Below, piece after piece: positions 27,035 to 36,595 of a DNA stretch of 64,000 nt (within the stretch, counting starts at the first letter, position 1; each line of letters opens with the position of its first letter). The translations under genes and the position numbers were made by a program. The DNA comes from Orrella dioscoreae (GTDB lineage Bacteria > Pseudomonadota > Gammaproteobacteria > Burkholderiales > Burkholderiaceae_B). Below the pieces are notes generated by a model. It searched no databases. It saw only the letters and a list, made by a program, of their open reading frames with translations, and was not told the DNA's origin. Location of the stretch: the NCBI RefSeq assembly GCF_900089455.2, contig NZ_LT907988.1:4526001-4590000 (forward strand). The letters run 5' to 3'.

Positions 27035-27865
27035 TTATAGGTTTGCGCCGGAAATCCTCTCGATGCCGGCCAGATCGCGGCGGCTGGCCGCGTTCCGGAA
27101 GCCCGCGTCGGCCAGCAACTGCCGCACGGCGGCGGCCTGGTCCCAGCCATGCTCCAGCCAGAGACGGGCGCCTGGGGCCATCCAGGCGCGGGCGCCGGAC
27201 ACGATACGCGCCAGCGCCGACAGCCCATCGGCTTCGTCGGTCAGCGCGCCGCGCGGCTCGTGCCGCAGGTCGCCCTGATCAAGGTGGACATCGCCGGCGG
27301 CGATATAGGGCGGGTTCGACACGATCAGGTCGAACGGCGCGTCGCCGCCGGGCAGCGCCGCATACCAGTCGCCTGCCAGACAGCGCACCCGGGGCGCCCC
27401 CAGGCGCTGGGCGTTGGCGTGCGCCTGCGCCAGCGCCTCGGGGCTGGCGTCGGTGCCCGTCACATGGGCATCGGGCCGGGCCAGGGCAATGGCCACGGCG
27501 ATCGCGCCGCTGCCGGTGCCCAGGTCCAGCACGCGCGGCGCCTGCCGCCCTGACAGGCATTCGAGCGCCGTCTCGACCAGCAGTTCCGTTTCCGGCCGCG
27601 GGATCAGCACGCCCGGCGCCACGGCATAGACATGGCCCATGAATTCGCGCTCGCCCAGCAGGTAGGCCATCGGCTCGCCGGCCAGGCGGCGGGCGCACAG
27701 GGTCTGGAATGCCGCCACCGCGGCAGGCGCCAGCGGGTCGGTGTCATGCGCCAGCAGCCAGGCGCGCGGCTTGTCCAGCACGCGCTCCAGCAGCATGCGG
27801 GCCTCCAGGCGCGGCAGGCCGCAATCGGCCATCAGCCCGCGCACGGTGGTTGCGGCGCCGCCCAC
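27035..27865 (-). CDS. prmC: Release factor glutamine methyltransferase PrmC
   Basis: A 276-residue methyltransferase. The SAM-binding motif LDLGTGSG is at residues 113-120 and the catalytic NPPY at 184-187; IPRPETELLVE (88-98) is a further PrmC marker. It methylates the glutamine of the GGQ loop of peptide release factors. The start is GTG; AAGG overlapping the prfA stop codon serves as ribosome-binding site. Directly downstream of its substrate gene prfA, the usual arrangement. Confidence 0.94.
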   Translation of the reverse strand: MGGAATTVRGLMADCGLPRLEARMLLERVLDKPRAWLLAHDTDPLAPAAVAAFQTLCARRLAGEPMAYLLGEREFMGHVYAVAPGVLIPRPETELLVETALECLSGRQAPRVLDLGTGSGAIAVAIALARPDAHVTGTDASPEALAQAHANAQRLGAPRVRCLAGDWYAALPGGDAPFDLIVSNPPYIAAGDVHLDQGDLRHEPRGALTDEADGLSALARIVSGARAWMAPGARLWLEHGWDQAAAVRQLLADAGFRNAASRRDLAGIERISGANL

Positions 27866-27873
27866 GATGCGCC

Positions 27874-28956
27874 TTATGCCTCTTCGCCCAGGGCGGCCAG
27901 TTGCGCGGCCTGGTGCTCGGCCAGCAGGGTGCCGGTCAGTTCCTGCAGATCGCCTTCCAGGATGGCCTGCAGCTTGTAGAGCGTCAGGTTGATGCGGTGA
28001 TCGGTCAGGCGGCCTTGCGGGTAGTTATAGGTGCGAATGCGCTCGGAACGGTCGCCCGAGCCCACCAGGCTCTTGCGTTGCGCGGCTTCCTTGCTCTGGC
28101 GCTCGCGCTGCTGCTGGTCCTTCAGGCGCGCCGCCAGCACCTGCATGGCCTTCTCGCGGTTGCGATGCTGCGAACGGTCGTCCTGGCATTCCACCACCAG
28201 CCCCGTGGGCAAGTGGGTCAGGCGCACCGCCGAATCGGTCTTGTTGATGTGCTGGCCACCCGCGCCGCTGGCGCGGAAGGTGTCCACGCGCAGGTCGGAC
28301 GGATTGATGACGATGTCGGTCGCGGCATCGGCCTCCGGCAGCACGGCCACCGTGCAGGCCGAGGTGTGGATGCGGCCTTGCGCCTCGGTGGCGGGCACGC
28401 GCTGCACGCGGTGCGCCCCGGACTCGAACTTCAGGCGGCCATAGACGCCGTCGCCCTCGATGCGCGCCACCACTTCCTTGTAGCCGCCCAGCTCCGACGG
28501 GCTTTCGGACATCAGCTCCACGCGCCAGCCCTGCTGCTCGGCATAGCGGGAATACATGCGCAGCAGGTCGCCCGAGAACAGCGCGCTTTCATCGCCGCCC
28601 GTGCCCGCGCGGATTTCCAGGAACACGCTGCGGTTGTCATCGGGGTCGCGCGGCAGCAGCAGGATCTGCAGGTCGGCGCCCAATTGCTCGATGGCGGCCT
28701 TGGCCGTCTCGATCTCTTCCTGCGCCATCGCCTTCATTTCCGGATCCGACAACATCTGCTGCGCGGTGGCCAGGTCATCCTCCGCGCGGGTATAGGCGGA
28801 AAACGCGTTGGCCACGGGCTCGACGTCGGCGCGCTCGCGCGACAGTTTGCGGAAACGCTCCATGTCCTGCGCGGCCTCGGGGTCGGCAAGCAGGGCATCG
28901 AGTTCGACAAGGCGGCGGGACAACTGCTCCAGCCGGGCACGCATGGTCGGTTTCAT
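27874..28956 (-). CDS. prfA: Peptide chain release factor 1
   Basis: A 360-residue class I release factor. GGQ is at residues 233-235 ([15 protein letters not shown]) and the codon-recognising PAT tripeptide at 188-190, which marks RF1 (UAA/UAG) rather than RF2 (SPF). Length and motif spacing match E. coli RF1, and the start [12 protein letters not shown] matches the family. It lies between hemA and prmC. Confidence 0.97.
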   Translation of the reverse strand: MKPTMRARLEQLSRRLVELDALLADPEAAQDMERFRKLSRERADVEPVANAFSAYTRAEDDLATAQQMLSDPEMKAMAQEEIETAKAAIEQLGADLQILLLPRDPDDNRSVFLEIRAGTGGDESALFSGDLLRMYSRYAEQQGWRVELMSESPSELGGYKEVVARIEGDGVYGRLKFESGAHRVQRVPATEAQGRIHTSACTVAVLPEADAATDIVINPSDLRVDTFRASGAGGQHINKTDSAVRLTHLPTGLVVECQDDRSQHRNREKAMQVLAARLKDQQQRERQSKEAAQRKSLVGSGDRSERIRTYNYPQGRLTDHRINLTLYKLQAILEGDLQELTGTLLAEHQAAQLAALGEEA

Positions 28957-29046
28957 AGGGACGGGCTTGGGGAATTCAGGAAGGAACGCGGACGGCGCGC
29001 GGCAAGCACGACGGCGCCCGCGTGGGCGGCAGGACGGGGAGCGCCG

Positions 29047-30321
29047 CTACCGGCGCATGTCGCGCGAGGGGAAGAGGCGGGGCAGCATCTCGATGAGTTG
29101 CTCGCGGTCCGCGTCCTGGCTTTGATGCAGCGCGGACAAGGGGCCGTGCAGGTATTTCTGCGTGAGCCCGTGGGCCAGTTGCTCCAGCACGGCCTCGGGC
29201 GACTCGCCGCGCGCCAGCAGGCGTCTGGCGCGTTCGAGTTCGGCGCCCTGTACGTCGGCCGCGGCCTGGTGCAGATCGCGGATGACGGGCACCACGGCAC
29301 GGGTGGCCATCCAGCGCATGAAGTTGTCCACGCGCGTGTCGATGATGGCCTCGGCCTGCACCACGGCGGCACGGCGCGCGTCGGCGCCGCTTTGCACGAG
29401 CTTGCCCAGGTCATCGACCGAATACAGATAGACGTCGCCCAGGCGGGCAACCTCGGGTTCGATGTCGCGCGGCACGGCCAGGTCGACCATCACCATGGGG
29501 CGGTGACGGCGCTTGCGCGTGGCGCGCTCGACCAGGCCCAGGCCCAATATGGGCAGGGAACTGGCCGTACAGGACACCACCACGTCGAACTCGGCCAGCC
29601 GCTCGGGCAGGTCGGTCAGGCGCATGGTGGTGGCGGAGAACTTGCCCGCGAGCGTTTCAGCGCGCTCGAGCGTGCGGTTGGCCACCACCATGCCGGCGGG
29701 CTTGCGCGCGGCGAAGTGGGTGGCACAGAGATCGATCATTTCACCCGCGCCGATGAAGAGCGTGCGGGCCTGGCTCAGGTCGCCGAACACGCGCTCGGCC
29801 AGCCGCACGGCGGCGGCGGCCATGGACACCGAATTGGCGCCGATGGCGGTCTGCGAGCGGACTTCCTTCGCCACCGAGAAGGTGCGCTGGAACAGTTGGT
29901 GCAGCAGGGTGCCCAGCGAACCGGCCTCGCCGGCGGTGCGCACGGCGTCCTTCATCTGGCCCAGGATCTGCGGCTCGCCCAGCACCATGGAGTCCAGGCC
30001 GCTGGCCACGCGGAAGGCGTGACGCACGGCGCCGTCGCGGTCATGGCGATAAAGGTGGGGGTTCAGGTCGCCGGCGGCCAGGCTGTGGAAATCGGCCAGC
30101 CACTGCGGCAGCTGTTCCGAGACCGAGGGATCGGCCGCACAGTAGACCTCGGTGCGATTACAGGTGGACAGGATGGCCGCCTCGCTGACGCGCCCACCAA
30201 AGGCCGAACGCAAGCCGGCCAGCGCGGGCTTGAGCAATTCGATCGGCATGGCCACGCGCTCGCGCACCGAGACCGGGGCGGAGGTGTGGTTCAGACCGAA
30301 GGTGAGAACATCGACGGACAT
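29047..30321 (-). CDS. hemA: Glutamyl-tRNA reductase
   Basis: A 424-residue HemA. Cys54 in [11 protein letters not shown] is the catalytic thiol; [13 protein letters not shown] at the N-terminus, the NADPH-binding [17 protein letters not shown] and the dimerisation helices at the C-terminus are present. It reduces glutamyl-tRNA to glutamate-1-semialdehyde, the first step of tetrapyrrole synthesis. It is the first gene of the operon with prfA. A perfect -10 box TATAAT lies 57 bases upstream on the minus strand. Confidence 0.96.
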   Translation of the reverse strand: MSVDVLTFGLNHTSAPVSVRERVAMPIELLKPALAGLRSAFGGRVSEAAILSTCNRTEVYCAADPSVSEQLPQWLADFHSLAAGDLNPHLYRHDRDGAVRHAFRVASGLDSMVLGEPQILGQMKDAVRTAGEAGSLGTLLHQLFQRTFSVAKEVRSQTAIGANSVSMAAAAVRLAERVFGDLSQARTLFIGAGEMIDLCATHFAARKPAGMVVANRTLERAETLAGKFSATTMRLTDLPERLAEFDVVVSCTASSLPILGLGLVERATRKRRHRPMVMVDLAVPRDIEPEVARLGDVYLYSVDDLGKLVQSGADARRAAVVQAEAIIDTRVDNFMRWMATRAVVPVIRDLHQAAADVQGAELERARRLLARGESPEAVLEQLAHGLTQKYLHGPLSALHQSQDADREQLIEMLPRLFPSRDMRR

Positions 30322-30377
30322 CGTGGCAGGTGCGCGCGCGGCTTGTGGGCGCGATTTGTAACCGCTGACAACGGAGG

Positions 30378-30383
30378 ATTATA
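30378..30383 (-). promoter_or_regulatory. Candidate -10 element for hemA
   Basis: TATAAT on the minus strand, 57 bases before the hemA start codon. No good -35 box is visible 16-18 bases upstream, so it may be activator dependent or a chance match. Confidence 0.4.
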
Positions 30384-30435
30384 GCGCCTGGGGGTGGTAT
30401 CGCCCGCTTCGTCGTACCGGTACGTTGCAGGAACG

Positions 30436-30464
30436 CTGCATGCGTTCAGAATATGGTGTATAGT
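30436..30464 (+). promoter_or_regulatory. Candidate tRNA-Phe promoter
   Basis: TATAGT at 30459-30464 ends 14 bases before the tRNA and makes a good -10 box; a weak -35 candidate CTGCAT lies 17 bases upstream (30436-30441). Position is right for a short tRNA leader. Confidence 0.45.
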
Positions 30465-30477
30465 TTCGCCTCTCAGC

Positions 30478-30553
30478 GGCCTGGTAGCTCAGTTGGTAGA
30501 GCAGCGGATTGAAAATCCGCGTGTCGGTGGTTCGATTCCGCCCCAGGCCACCA
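30478..30553 (+). tRNA. tRNA-Phe (GAA)
   Basis: A 76-base cloverleaf. The acceptor stem GGCCTGG pairs with CCAGGCC, followed by discriminator A and an encoded CCA. The D arm is GCTC...GAGC, the anticodon stem is GCGGA/TCCGC with loop TTGAAAA (anticodon GAA at 30511-30513), and the T arm contains GGTTCGATTCC. It is transcribed divergently from hemA and ends at an intrinsic terminator. Confidence 0.97.
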
Positions 30554-30567
30554 AGATTCAAGTCGAG

Positions 30568-30594
30568 AAACCCAGCCTTTGCGCTGGGTTTTTT
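30568..30594 (+). terminator. Intrinsic terminator of tRNA-Phe
   Basis: Nine-base stem AAACCCAGC/GCTGGGTTT with a six-base loop (CTTTGC), ending in a run of six T. It starts 15 bases after the tRNA CCA end. Confidence 0.85.
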
Positions 30595-30677
30595 GCATTG
30601 CAGCCAATCATCAACGTGATGCGTTGCCACAAAACAGCGGCCGTGAAACAGCGATGGCGCAAACAGCGGCGCCAGGA

Positions 30678-32018
30678 TCAATCACCCCGCGGGGTGCGCG
30701 CGAGTTTCTCCGCTGACGCCAGCATCCCCTGAGAGATCGTGCTGAACAGATCCTCAGGAAAGTCTTTGGGCAAACGCCCTGCAACCTCATCCAGCACTGG
30801 TCGTACCCGCGCCACCGTCGCGTCGATCACCGTTTCCCTGTCACCGCCAAGACCGCAGCGCCGAGCCGTCTCGCCGAAATGCCTGCGCTGGATGTCCTTC
30901 AACCTGTAGTGCACGTTCTTCCCATGCAGCGCCATGGCCAACTTCAATTTGTGAGGGTCTATCAGGTTTGGCCCTTTGCCTGCCACCGGCCACGCCGACA
31001 GCACATCGTAGAGGGGTGTTAACCGGTAGCGCCCTCCCGGCAACAGGAAGATCGAGAAATTCTTGGCGTGACCATCCGTGGCAGCCAGCATCCAAAAGAG
31101 CAACTGTGCCTGCATCAGTTGATGCAGATCATGCTCGGGCGTTTCCGACTGCTGAAGGATGCTGCCTATCTTCAGCACGCCCGGCCCACCCTCCGCTTCA
31201 TACTTTCGGCTGGACGGCAGTCCCGTGACCTGGCAGAAGTCTTCTTGAGGCAAGCGCAACCAATGTCCCGCCGCTGCTCGCTTGCGGTCGAAACGCGTCA
31301 CCACCAGCGCTTTCTGGTCTTCGAAACGGGCGATCTGGCACTCTGCCATTGACAGACCAAATGCTGAAAGCAAAGTCGCACACAACCACTCGTTCTCGAC
31401 GGACGTGCGCATGTCTGCACGGCGATTGCCCACGAGCCCCAGCGGCAATTTGAAAATATGCGTGGTGGGTGTTGCGCCCAAAGGCTTGCACCACTGCCCG
31501 TCATGCCACAACAAGGCTGTTTTTTCCTGCGCGCCAGCGATGGAAATCCGGAAATCATCATCGTCACGTTGCCCCAGTATCCCTCCGCCACCAGCAGTGC
31601 CACGCAACAGCTGCGCAACCTCCTGTTCACTCAGGGGTTTTGCCTGAATATCATGGATACTGGATGGCACCTCTCCAGCCGGCAGCAATTGCACTGCCCC
31701 CACGCACTCTCGTCCGATCGCCTGCAACAGGTCGAAAGTACCTGCGCTATCGGTCCGGAACCTTGCCTGCAAGCGCTCACGGATCACATCACTGTCGGGC
31801 AGCAAGTTGTCGAAGAAATGCCGGACGACGTCGCCCTGTATGGGCGTATCGTCGAAAGGAATTGGCAGAGACAGCGACAACGGCCGCCCGGCAGGGCTCT
31901 CCGCCCAGTTCCTGTCATAGAAAAAGGCATCAGGCTTGTGCGGCGCGACAACCCAGCGCCCGACCTGCACGCCATTCGCCCAAACCCCCAGAGACTGATG
32001 CCGCGGTAAACGTCCCAT
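30678..32018 (-). CDS. hipA: HipA-type serine/threonine kinase toxin
   Basis: A 446-residue HipA. Key positions are Ser159 in RISIAGAQEKTALL (equivalent of the autophosphorylation Ser150 of E. coli), the ATP-binding Lys190 in HIFKLP, catalytic Asp315 in ATDGHAKNFS and the metal-binding Asp338 in YDVLSA. E. coli HipA phosphorylates glutamyl-tRNA synthetase and induces persistence. It is 6 bases downstream of hipB. All catalytic residues are present, so the toxin should be active. It is located right after a tRNA gene, a common insertion site, though no integrase is seen. Confidence 0.95.
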   Translation of the reverse strand: MGRLPRHQSLGVWANGVQVGRWVVAPHKPDAFFYDRNWAESPAGRPLSLSLPIPFDDTPIQGDVVRHFFDNLLPDSDVIRERLQARFRTDSAGTFDLLQAIGRECVGAVQLLPAGEVPSSIHDIQAKPLSEQEVAQLLRGTAGGGGILGQRDDDDFRISIAGAQEKTALLWHDGQWCKPLGATPTTHIFKLPLGLVGNRRADMRTSVENEWLCATLLSAFGLSMAECQIARFEDQKALVVTRFDRKRAAAGHWLRLPQEDFCQVTGLPSSRKYEAEGGPGVLKIGSILQQSETPEHDLHQLMQAQLLFWMLAATDGHAKNFSIFLLPGGRYRLTPLYDVLSAWPVAGKGPNLIDPHKLKLAMALHGKNVHYRLKDIQRRHFGETARRCGLGGDRETVIDATVARVRPVLDEVAGRLPKDFPEDLFSTISQGMLASAEKLARTPRGD

Positions 32019-32024
32019 GCTGCC

Positions 32025-32267
32025 TTACCACTCGGAGCGCGCGGCAGGCGCAGAAGTTTTTTCTTGCAGGCATACCTCCAGGCCTAGCAGGCTGGCCAAG
32101 GCCAGGAAGCGCGCCAGCGTCAATTTGCCTGGCTCCAACTCCAATTCGGATAGGCGATTCTGGCTGATACCCAGCCGGGCAGCCACTTCGGCCTGCGACA
32201 GCTTGGCAGCTTTGCGGCGGGCGGCCAGGAGTCGGCCCGCGTGGTCAGGGGAGGAAAGCTTGGCCAT
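32025..32267 (-). CDS. hipB: HipB antitoxin, Xre-family repressor
   Basis: An 80-residue protein with a Cro/C1-type helix-turn-helix (LLAARRKAAKLSQAEVAARLG, then ISQNRLSELELEPGKLTLARFLALA). It is paired with hipA directly downstream. HipB neutralises HipA and represses the operon. Two palindromes upstream (32285-32303 and 32311-32329) overlap a possible promoter and are probable HipB sites. No clear ribosome-binding site precedes the ATG. Confidence 0.93.
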   Translation of the reverse strand: MAKLSSPDHAGRLLAARRKAAKLSQAEVAARLGISQNRLSELELEPGKLTLARFLALASLLGLEVCLQEKTSAPAARSEW

Positions 32268-32284
32268 GAGAGCATCGGGAATGT

Positions 32285-32329
32285 CGATAAAAACAATTTA
32301 TCGTCAATTCCGATAAAAAGCAATTATCG
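32285..32329. promoter_or_regulatory. hip promoter with two operators, CGATAA-N7-TTATCG
   Basis: Two copies of the same 19-base palindrome (32285-32303 and 32311-32329), start-to-start spacing 26 bases. A minus-strand promoter TTGCTT (32318-32323), 17-base spacer, TAAATT (32295-32300) is embedded so that one operator covers the -35 and the other the -10 box. This resembles the multi-operator arrangement of E. coli hipBA, although the E. coli arms are TATCC. Possible half site CGATA follows at 32337. Confidence 0.75.
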
Positions 32330-32343
32330 CTATTTCCGATATC

Positions 32344-32892
32344 CTAGCGCTGCAGCACCTTCACGCCTCGCCCCGCCAGCCGCTCGATCTCCGCCCACAG
32401 CTCGGCCACCGTCACATGCCCGGGCAGCGCCCGCTTGGGCAGCATCACCCCTTCCCTGCCCGACAGCACGAAGACGATCATGTGGCGTGTCTCGACGATG
32501 CGCTGCACGGCCGCCCAGCTGACGTTCACGTTCACGTCACGGGTGCCGCCCCACAGCCCTTCCTGGCTCAGGACCAGGTTGACGTCCTTGCGCGCCAGGG
32601 CGTTGCGGGAAAAGATCGGCGCGCAAATGAGCCAACCGAAGAGTTCCGTGCTGAACCAGAACGCCACCGCGCAGCCCAGGAAGGCGGCATAGACCCACCC
32701 GTTCAACGCGCCGGAGAACAGCAGGCCCAGCGCCGCGCCGCGCGGCCGGCCCGGGTCGGCCCAGTGCACCAGCCCCAGCACGAGCGCGATCCAGGCGGCT
32801 TGCAGCAGGATGCGCCGCGCAAGCGGCGGGCGCATGAGGGCGATGCAGCCGTGCACGAAGTCGGCGCGCTCGTAGCGGTAGGAGAATTGCAT
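32344..32892 (-). CDS. YcxB-like membrane protein
   Basis: A 182-residue protein with two membrane segments (ILLQAAWIALVLGLVHW about 26-42 and WVYAAFLGCAVAFWFSTELFGWLI about 63-88) and a C-terminal soluble domain (LVLSQEGLWGGTRDVNVNVSWAAVQRIVETRHMIVFVL...LPKRALPG), the pattern of YcxB-like C-terminal proteins. Function is unknown. The ATG at 32892 is preferred since the domain starts immediately (MQFSYRYERADF), but 32901 is possible. It ends 15 bases before the hip operators. Confidence 0.7.
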   Translation of the reverse strand: MQFSYRYERADFVHGCIALMRPPLARRILLQAAWIALVLGLVHWADPGRPRGAALGLLFSGALNGWVYAAFLGCAVAFWFSTELFGWLICAPIFSRNALARKDVNLVLSQEGLWGGTRDVNVNVSWAAVQRIVETRHMIVFVLSGREGVMLPKRALPGHVTVAELWAEIERLAGRGVKVLQR

Positions 32893-32967
32893 GTGTGGCA
32901 TCCGTGGCAAGTCGCCTGGATGGTACGCAGCCGGGCGGGGGCTTGTCCATCTTGCGGCCTGGCGGGT

Positions 32968-35442
32968 TCATGCCATGCCCATCGCCTTCATCGCCCGGCC
33001 GATCGCCTGCGGCGCGTAGTCCGACCAGGGCGCATTACCCACCTCGAGACGCGCCGCGATGTCAGCGATCGTCCACTGCGCGCTGCTTTCCAGGCTGTCG
33101 AGCTCATCCCAGCCGATGGGGACCGACACCCCCAGCCCCGGCCGCGCCCGCGCGGACCATGCGGCGACAGTGGTGGCGCCGAAGCCGTTGCGCAGGTAGT
33201 CGACGAAGATCTTTCCCTCTCGGTTGCGGGGGCCGCTCTTGGCGACGAAGCGTTGGGGAATGGTCCGGGCCAGGTGGCGCACGATCTCCGCCGAGAAATC
33301 CTTGACCGTGCCCCACTCGTATTGCCGCCGCAGCGGCACGACCACATGCAGTCCCTTGCCGCCGCTCGTCTTCAGCCAGGCCCGCAGGCCGATCTCCTCG
33401 AGCAGGGATCGCAGCAGGGCCGCGCCTTCCTTCACCGCAAGCCACGCCACGCCCTTGCCCGGGTCCAGGTCGAACAGCAGGCGGTCCGGCTTGCCGATGA
33501 CCGTCTTGCTGGCGTTCCAGGTGTGGAACTCGACGACGTTCATCTGCACGGCAGACAACAAGGCCTGGGGCGTGGACACTTCCATCAGCGGCGCGTGGTC
33601 CGGATCCAGGCTGCGCGGCAGGTCCCGCACACCGGGGATCCGGGCTTCCTTGTGCTTCTGGAAGAACTGTTCCTCGTGGATGCCCTGCGGCGCCCGCAGG
33701 AAAGACACGGGGCGGTTCTTCAGTTGCGGCAGGATCAGCGTTGCGACCTGCCCATAGTAGCGAGCCAGGTCGAGCTTCGTCAGCCCGGTGGACGGATCGA
33801 TGACGCGCTCGGGATGGGTCAGCTTGCCCAACTTCGCCTCGCCTTCCGGCGCCGCGCCGCGGATGCGGCGCCTGGCAGGCACGGTCTTCTTCGCGACCGC
33901 TTTCGCACGCTTGGCTGCCATGGGCGCCTCCTTCGTGATCGACTGCGCGGGCTTGTCTTCGCGCACGCCGCGGAATACCGCCTGGCGCACGTGCCCGGAG
34001 GACGTCCACTCGCCAAACGACACCTCGACAACGAGTTGCGGCGCCACCCAGGTGATTCCGCCGCCCGCCCCTGTCGGCCCCTGGAGCGGCGGCGCCGTGG
34101 CACGCAAGGCATCCAACTGCTGCTTCATGCGGGCAAGACCGGCGGCGTCGAAGCCCGAGCCGACCCGGCCCGCGTAGCGCAAGCCGCCCTGCGCATCATG
34201 CACCGCCAGCAACAGCGCGCCGAAGCCGCTGCGTCCTCCCTTGGGGGCGGTGTACCCCACCACGACGAACTCCTGCCGCCTGGCGCACTTGATCTTCAGC
34301 CAGTCAGGACTGCGGCGCGAGACGTAGCGCGACGACTGGCGCTTGGCGATGATCCCCTCCAGGCCCATCTTGCAGGCCGTGGCGGCAAGCTGCGATGGCG
34401 CCGCGTCGAATGCCTCGCTGAAGCGCAGATGGTCATCGCGGGACCGCGCCATCAGCTTTTCCAGCCAATGCCTGCGCACCGACAGCGGCTCGCCGCGCAG
34501 GTCGCGCCCGCCCAGGTAAGGCAGGTCGAACGCATAGAAGACGATATCGGCAGTGCGCTCGCTGTCGAAGGCATTCTGCAAGACCTGGAAGCTGGGTGCG
34601 CCGTTCTCGGCCAGGACCACGACTTCGCCATCGATCCACGCGGACCGCGCATCCAGCCGCGCCAAGGTCTTGGCCAGCCGCGGCATGCGCGCCGTCCAGT
34701 CGTGCCCGTTGCGGGTGTAGAGCCGGACGTCCTCTCCTTCCACCCTTGCCAGGATGCGGTAGCCGTCGAACTTGATCTCGTACAGCCACTCGCTCCGCGA
34801 GCCCGGCACGGCGTCGGCGAGGGTGGCGAGTTGCGGCGACAGCGCGCCGGGCAGGTCCGCCGCAACGCCGGGAAGCGCACCCGAGCCCGCGGCCTGGCGC
34901 AATGGCACCACGCTGTCCGGGAATGCCTCCACCACGCTGAAGTCGTCCTCGGCACGCGCCAGCGCGTCCTTCTCCTTGATGAGCAGCCACGGCGGCTGCT
35001 TCTCGCCCTTGCCCTTCATGCGCACCAGTGCCCAGCCGCCCTGCATCTTCCTGCCGTGCAGCGCGAACTTCAGGTGCCCCTTGCGATAACCGGCACGGGG
35101 ATCGCCCACGGGTGCCCACGTGCCTTCGTCCCAGATGATGACCTTGCCCGCGCCGTACTGGCCCTTGGGGATGTCGCCTTCGAACTGGTTATAGGCAATG
35201 GGATGGTCCTCGACCTGCACGGCCATGCGCTTGACCGACGGGTCGTAGCTGGGGCCCTTGGGCACCGCCCAGCTCTTCATGGCGCCATCCAGTTCCAGGC
35301 GCAGGTCATAGTGCAGCCGGCTGGCCCAGTGTTTCTGGATGACGAAAGCCCGCGCATCGGGGTTCGCCTGGCCGCCGTCGGCGGGCTCGGCGGTCAACGT
35401 GAAATCACGTTTGGCGCGATAGGCCTTGAGCGTATCGGCCAT
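32968..35442 (-). CDS. ligD: ATP-dependent DNA ligase LigD (end-joining ligase/polymerase)
   Basis: An 824-residue three-domain protein in the order phosphoesterase, ligase, polymerase. The N-terminal 3'-phosphoesterase (about 28-180) has QKHWASRLHYDLRLELDG and VEDHP. The ligase domain (about 205-500) has adenylated Lys224 in EIKFDGYR. A lysine-rich linker (about 505-540) leads to the archaeo-eukaryotic primase-like polymerase (about 540-820) with the LLFDLDPGKG metal site. It repairs double-strand breaks with Ku, whose gene lies 3 bases upstream on the same strand. It probably functions mainly in stationary phase or desiccation, by family knowledge. Confidence 0.95.
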   Translation of the reverse strand: MADTLKAYRAKRDFTLTAEPADGGQANPDARAFVIQKHWASRLHYDLRLELDGAMKSWAVPKGPSYDPSVKRMAVQVEDHPIAYNQFEGDIPKGQYGAGKVIIWDEGTWAPVGDPRAGYRKGHLKFALHGRKMQGGWALVRMKGKGEKQPPWLLIKEKDALARAEDDFSVVEAFPDSVVPLRQAAGSGALPGVAADLPGALSPQLATLADAVPGSRSEWLYEIKFDGYRILARVEGEDVRLYTRNGHDWTARMPRLAKTLARLDARSAWIDGEVVVLAENGAPSFQVLQNAFDSERTADIVFYAFDLPYLGGRDLRGEPLSVRRHWLEKLMARSRDDHLRFSEAFDAAPSQLAATACKMGLEGIIAKRQSSRYVSRRSPDWLKIKCARRQEFVVVGYTAPKGGRSGFGALLLAVHDAQGGLRYAGRVGSGFDAAGLARMKQQLDALRATAPPLQGPTGAGGGITWVAPQLVVEVSFGEWTSSGHVRQAVFRGVREDKPAQSITKEAPMAAKRAKAVAKKTVPARRRIRGAAPEGEAKLGKLTHPERVIDPSTGLTKLDLARYYGQVATLILPQLKNRPVSFLRAPQGIHEEQFFQKHKEARIPGVRDLPRSLDPDHAPLMEVSTPQALLSAVQMNVVEFHTWNASKTVIGKPDRLLFDLDPGKGVAWLAVKEGAALLRSLLEEIGLRAWLKTSGGKGLHVVVPLRRQYEWGTVKDFSAEIVRHLARTIPQRFVAKSGPRNREGKIFVDYLRNGFGATTVAAWSARARPGLGVSVPIGWDELDSLESSAQWTIADIAARLEVGNAPWSDYAPQAIGRAMKAMGMA

Positions 35443-35445
35443 GGC

Positions 35446-36375
35446 TTACGCCGCCTTGCGCGTCTTCTTCGCGGTGGGCTTCGTCGCGGTGGTCGTGGTC
35501 GCCTTCCTGCCGGCCCGTTTCGCGGTCTTCGCCGGCGCCTTCGCCGCTTTCCTGGCCGCAGCTGGCTTGCGCGTGCCCCCACGCCCCTTCAGGCTGCGTT
35601 GCAGCAGCTCGGTCAGGTCGATGACGTTGTCCGCATAGGCAGGCGCCTCTTCCTCGGGCTCGAACACGGTCTTGGCCTTGCCCGCCTTGGCCTTTTTCTC
35701 GACCAGCGACATCACCGCGTGCTTGAACTCGTCCCGGAACGCCTCGGGCTGCCACTCGCCCGTCATGTCCTCGACCAGCATCTTCGCCATCTTCAATTCA
35801 TTGGCGCTTGGGGCATAACGCTTGGCATCCTGCGCGGGCAGGTCCAGGTCGTCCATCGACTTGACCTCGTCGCCCCAGCGCAGAAGGTTCAACACCAGGG
35901 CGTCGCCCGCCGGGATCAGCGCGGCCAGGTGCTGCTTGGTATTGATCACCACGCGTGCAATGCCGATCTTGCCGGACTTGGCGAGGGTGTCGCGCAACAG
36001 CGCATAGACCTTGTGGCCCTTGTTCAGCGGCGCCAGGTAATAGGGCCGCTCCAGGAACACGAACGGCACCGCGGCAGCGTCGACGAAACGGTCGATCTCG
36101 ATGGTCTGTGTGGTGCGCGGATAGGCCTGCTCGATCTCGTCGGCCGACAGCACGACATACTTGCCGTCCTGGTATTCGACGCCCTTGACGATGTTGTCGC
36201 GATCGATTTCCTTGCCAGTGCGCTTGTTGATGCGCTTGTAGCCCACCGGGTCCATGGTGCGCTTGTCCAGCCAGTCGAAATCCACGCCGGATTCGGTCGT
36301 GGCCGTGTGCAGCCCCACGGGCACGTGCACCAGTCCGAAGGAAATCGCGCCTTTCCAGATGGTTCGTGTCGCCAT
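35446..36375 (-). CDS. ku: Bacterial Ku DNA end-binding protein
   Basis: A 309-residue Ku homodimer subunit. It starts MATRTIWKGAISFGLVHVPVGL, followed by YKRINKRTGKEIDRDNIVKGVEY and the core beta-barrel. A basic C-terminal tail (about 265-309), rich in Lys, Ala and Thr, resembles the DNA-contacting tails of other bacterial Ku proteins. GGGAG precedes the ATG; an earlier start has no site. It forms an operon with ligD (3-base gap), giving a complete two-component NHEJ system. Confidence 0.95.
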   Translation of the reverse strand: MATRTIWKGAISFGLVHVPVGLHTATTESGVDFDWLDKRTMDPVGYKRINKRTGKEIDRDNIVKGVEYQDGKYVVLSADEIEQAYPRTTQTIEIDRFVDAAAVPFVFLERPYYLAPLNKGHKVYALLRDTLAKSGKIGIARVVINTKQHLAALIPAGDALVLNLLRWGDEVKSMDDLDLPAQDAKRYAPSANELKMAKMLVEDMTGEWQPEAFRDEFKHAVMSLVEKKAKAGKAKTVFEPEEEAPAYADNVIDLTELLQRSLKGRGGTRKPAAARKAAKAPAKTAKRAGRKATTTTATKPTAKKTRKAA

Positions 36376-36595
36376 CTTGCGCTCCCGTTGTTCCGCATGC
36401 AGACACGGTAAGCGCAGGCCTCCAATCTTTGCAGTAAAGGAAGGATACCCACGCAACGGCGTGCTACCCGGCGGGCGCTCGGCTCGCTACGGGCGGACCG
36501 GCGCCGAAACGGCTGGACACACGAAAGCTCGACGAGCGCCGGGGACTGGTTCAGCCACGATGACGGCTCCAAATCCCCAGCCCCACCCGGCGGCC

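Noticed and set aside
30478-32329. Integrated mobile element at tRNA-Phe carrying hipBA
   Set aside because: No integrase, no duplicated tRNA 3' end and no direct repeats were seen downstream of the tRNA.
35446-36375. Frameshift or duplication in the Lys/Ala-rich tail of Ku
   Set aside because: Basic low-complexity tails are normal in bacterial Ku proteins and the frame is intact to its stop, 3 bases before ligD.
32416-36411. Plus-strand open frame of more than 1300 codons opposite ligD and ku
   Set aside because: It is the antisense of two clearly identified genes. Length alone is not evidence in a genome of this GC content.
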